In this document: piece by piece, positions 61,703 to 64,000 of the stretch | How the letters are laid out: each line of letters starts with the position of its first letter | Position numbering within the stretch: position 1 is the stretch's first letter | Source: JAJDXO01 sp965213765 | GTDB lineage: Bacteria; Pseudomonadota; Alphaproteobacteria; Rhodospirillales; UBA2165 | Direction of reading: 5' to 3' | Assembly: GCA_965213765.1 (NCBI GenBank) | Contig: OZ243926.1 | Span: 2,542,001 to 2,606,000 of the forward strand | DNA: 64,000 nt | The notes under the pieces: model-generated | The model's input: the letters and a program-made list of their open reading frames with translations, nothing else | Databases searched by the model: none | What the model was told of the DNA's origin: nothing | Position numbers and translations under genes: made by a program

Positions 61703-62980
61703 TTACGCCCCGCGGGCGGTGGCTGTCCCGGCTGATGAAGGGCTCTGATTTTCGACCTCGGCGGCAACCTTCAGCACCTGTCTCGAGAGTATGGCCCACG
61801 CTACCAGTCCGATGAGGCTGGCCCCGAGCAGCGGAATTTGGACCCCGGTCATATTGGCGACCCAACCGATTCCGATGGCGCCAAGTGCCGGGAACCCGAC
61901 TGAAATGACAGCGTTGATGCTGAACACGCGCGCACGAAACTCCTGCGCGACGGCATTCTGTATGAGGCTCATAGACGCGGTCTGGGCGCTGACGACCGCG
62001 ATTCCAATGAGGAACATGGGCAGCAGAGCGAGCCAAAACACCTCGGTCAGCGCAAAGGCGGCGACGCCCAGCGCCCCCAACGCCGAAGCCCCCAGCAAGA
62101 TGCGGGTCAAACCTTCGGTCCGGCCACGCCGCGCCAACCAAAGCCCACCGATCATCGCACCGAGGCCGGTAGCGCTCGCCAGTACGGCGAGACCATCTGC
62201 GCGCCGGGCGAATACTTCGTCGGCGACACCGGCCAGCATTTCCAGATACGGGAGCACGAACAGGGCAACCATCGCGGACATTGACATAATCAGCCGAATG
62301 CCGCGGTGACCAAAGGTGTAAGCAAATCCCGCGCGGAGATCGGCGATTAGCTCGAACTTCCTGGGCTCGGCGTTCTTCCATTGGCTTTCATCGATACGCA
62401 AAAGGCTCAACAGGAACACCGCTATGGCGGCGCCAACCGCATAAACGACGAGGGCAACACCCGCGCCGAGGGTCGCGATGATGGTCCCGCCAAGGACCAT
62501 GCCAAAGAAATTCCCGCCATGAAATGTCGCGCTGGATACGCCTATCGCCGCCGAAAGCAGCCCTTTCGGGACTACCGCATGAACAAGCGCGCCGCGCGCG
62601 GCAACGTTGAAGGCCCGGCTGGTGCCTGCAAGAAGCGCCAACACGAGCAGGAGTTCGATGGTCATCAGACCCGTCATCACCAGAATCGCCATTGCCAGCG
62701 CGACCAAGCCGCCGCCCATCGTCGATATCTGCAATTGAATGCGGTGGCCGTATCGATCGGCGGTCGCACCGGCGATCGGCCCGAAAAACATCGTCGGGAC
62801 CATATTGGCCGCGCCGATAATGCCCAGCCAGGCAAAGGATTCCGTGAGCTCCCAGGTTACCCATTGGATGGCGATACGGTTGACCCACACACCGAGAATC
62901 GTTGCGAGGTGCGCCGACCAATAGATGCGGTAGTTTCGGCTTGCGAAGGCGCGGCCAATGCCGCCTGTCAAATTGTCCAA
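61703..62980 (-). CDS. Major facilitator superfamily exporter
   Basis: 425-residue transporter with about twelve membrane segments, resembling EntS-like MFS_3 permeases. The conserved loop GATADRYGHRIQLQIS follows helix 2; the start region AFASRNYRIYWSAHLA is typical. Drug, siderophore or metabolite export is likely, but no siderophore genes are near. It is followed on the same strand by the GST gene and preceded by the rhodanese-fusion gene (14 bases). Confidence 0.88.
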   Translation of the reverse strand: MDNLTGGIGRAFASRNYRIYWSAHLATILGVWVNRIAIQWVTWELTESFAWLGIIGAANMVPTMFFGPIAGATADRYGHRIQLQISTMGGGLVALAMAILVMTGLMTIELLLVLALLAGTSRAFNVAARGALVHAVVPKGLLSAAIGVSSATFHGGNFFGMVLGGTIIATLGAGVALVVYAVGAAIAVFLLSLLRIDESQWKNAEPRKFELIADLRAGFAYTFGHRGIRLIMSMSAMVALFVLPYLEMLAGVADEVFARRADGLAVLASATGLGAMIGGLWLARRGRTEGLTRILLGASALGALGVAAFALTEVFWLALLPMFLIGIAVVSAQTASMSLIQNAVAQEFRARVFSINAVISVGFPALGAIGIGWVANMTGVQIPLLGASLIGLVAWAILSRQVLKVAAEVENQSPSSAGTATARGA

Positions 62981-62994
62981 TTGGCGGGCCCGGC

Positions 62995-64000
62995 CTAGTC
63001 AGCCTGCCGGAGCGGGCCGTCCGCCTGTTTCCAGGCGTCGATGCCGCCCCCGATGTGCCGGGCATTCGCAAATCCGGACTCGCGCAAGGCATCAAGAGCC
63101 AGCGCGGAGCGTTCACCATAGGCGCAGTAGAGAACCAACCGGCGGCCGGTGCGGCCTGCGAGTGCACTCAACATGCCACCCGGTTTAATTTGTTCCCCGA
63201 ACCGCGCATACGGCACATGCACCGACCCCGGGATAACGCCATTCTTTTCCCGCTCACCGTCTTCCCGCAGGTCGATGTAAATCAAATCTCCCCGGCCAAG
63301 CTCGCTGATGGCGTCTTCAACGCCTAGGGTGGCGTCCGCCCGCTCTCCGGCATCTTGTTGCAGGCCAATCGCCAAATTGGCCGGCACCGCCACATCCATC
63401 ATCTTCGGGTCGGGAAGGCCGAGATTATTCATCAGCTCCGCGTATTCGTCCGCCGAGCCAACTTGCAGACGCGGATTCCAGGCCCTCTCTTCTCCAATGG
63501 TTGAAACGGTATCGCCCTTGTAGTCGTGCCCGGGATAGACCAGGGTCTCATCAGGCAGCCGAAGCAGTTTGTTGAATAGTGAATCGTAGGCCTGCCGGGG
63601 ATCGCCGTTTTGAAAATCGGTCCGGCCGGTACCGCGGATTAGCAACGTATCGCCCGTAAAGACCCTGTCGGGCAGCGCAAGACAGTATGAATCGTCGGTG
63701 TGGCCCGGCGTGTACATCGCGGTCAAGGCTACCCCCTCGATCTCGACCGGCTCACCGTCACCGACCCGCATGGATACCCGGTCCACCATTGCCTGCTCCC
63801 CAATGACCGTCACGCAACGTGTCGCATCCCGCAGCAATCCCAACCCGGTAATGTGGTCGGCATGGACATGGGTATCGACCGCCTTGGTCAGGCGGAGGTC
63901 AAGCTCGTCGAGGAGTTTGAGGTAGCGTTCAACCTGGTCGGCGACGGGATCGATAATCAGCGCCTCGCCGCCGGGACCGGCCGCGATGAGATAGGTATAG
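62995..64000 (-). CDS. Persulfide dioxygenase-like MBL-fold protein with rhodanese domain (5' end outside window)
   Basis: Fragment of at least 335 codons, open to base 64000. The MBL domain has THVHADHIT (metal site), TPGHTDDS and VYPGHDYKG; the C-terminal rhodanese domain (about the last 100 residues) has the active-site loop YCAYGERSA. The arrangement matches persulfide dioxygenase-rhodanese fusions that oxidise glutathione persulfide to sulfite and transfer sulfane sulfur, i.e. hydrogen sulfide detoxification. The N-terminus lies beyond the window. Confidence 0.88.
   Translation of the reverse strand, partial: YTYLIAAGPGGEALIIDPVADQVERYLKLLDELDLRLTKAVDTHVHADHITGLGLLRDATRCVTVIGEQAMVDRVSMRVGDGEPVEIEGVALTAMYTPGHTDDSYCLALPDRVFTGDTLLIRGTGRTDFQNGDPRQAYDSLFNKLLRLPDETLVYPGHDYKGDTVSTIGEERAWNPRLQVGSADEYAELMNNLGLPDPKMMDVAVPANLAIGLQQDAGERADATLGVEDAISELGRGDLIYIDLREDGEREKNGVIPGSVHVPYARFGEQIKPGGMLSALAGRTGRRLVLYCAYGERSALALDALRESGFANARHIGGGIDAWKQADGPLRQAD

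Overview
The window looks like a chromosomal segment of a free-living, probably aquatic or soil alphaproteobacterium, most likely Rhodospirillales-like. Supporting signs are the gene order kdsD-lptC-lptA-lptB-rpoN-ptsN, a ccmF-G-H-I operon, DUF1150 beside a small heat-shock protein, NnrU, TRAP and TTT carboxylate transporters, an Anbu-type proteasome homologue operon, and high GC (estimated by eye at about 60 percent). Genes are densely packed on both strands with many ATGA overlaps. There is no phage, plasmid backbone, rRNA operon or CRISPR array.

Layout. 0-3.8 kb: the end of a cytochrome c maturation operon (ccmF, G, H, I). 3.8-13.3 kb: a catabolic block with an exported fumarylacetoacetase-like protein, a HisC-like aminotransferase, an HpaB-type flavin monooxygenase, an isocitrate-lyase/PEP-mutase family lyase, a DctPQM TRAP transporter, an HpcH/HpaI aldolase and a GST. 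13.4-17.2 kb: a DUF6279 lipoprotein, an AbrB-type membrane protein and an acyl-CoA synthetase. 17.2-21.2 kb: the four-gene Anbu operon (ATP-grasp, alpha-E, transglutaminase, Anbu). 21.2-31 kb: a tricarboxylate module with tctCBA, a co-directional carbonic anhydrase, a lone ABC-type binding protein divergent from a TctD/TctE two-component system, a citryl-CoA-lyase-like enzyme, a class III CoA-transferase and an IclR regulator. 31-41 kb: two tandem glutathionyl-hydroquinone reductases (one frameshifted), tRNA-Ala(CGC), yggT, folD, nnrU, a class II aldolase, a sulfotransferase, lepA, a VOC protein and an alpha/beta hydrolase. 40.7-48.2 kb: a nuclease remnant, an orphan ParA, a TonB-like protein, a NupC transporter, an oxidoreductase, leucyl aminopeptidase and an NDUFA9-like protein. 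48.4-55.1 kb: tRNA-Leu(CAG), RNase D, then the envelope/nitrogen run kdsD-lptCAB-rpoN-ptsN. 55.3-58.4 kb: a stress block (DUF1150, Hsp20, USP, a small protein, CBS-BON) with two FNR/FixK-like boxes. 58.5-64 kb: threonine aldolase, a 2-hydroxyacid dehydrogenase, a repeat cluster, a GST, an MFS exporter and a persulfide dioxygenase-rhodanese fusion cut by the window end.

How the genes work together. TctCBA plausibly imports a tricarboxylate, sensed through TctDE and perhaps the adjacent lone binding protein. The CoA-transferase and citryl-CoA-lyase-like enzyme could then activate and split it to acetyl-CoA and an oxoacid. KdsD and LptABC serve lipopolysaccharide supply and export.

The least ordinary material is in the gaps. 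A 186-bp inverted-repeat-bounded element occurs at 55.1 kb, with a related, interrupted copy at 60.6 kb. A roughly 46-50 bp palindromic element occurs at 8.65 and 60.95 kb. In three cases the end of a repeat supplies the stop codon of the neighbouring gene. Several short tandem duplications (27, 13, 12 and 9 bp) and a G8 frameshift suggest replication slippage. A promoter-led 230-base leader without a convincing gene lies between rpoN and ptsN, where hpf is normally found.
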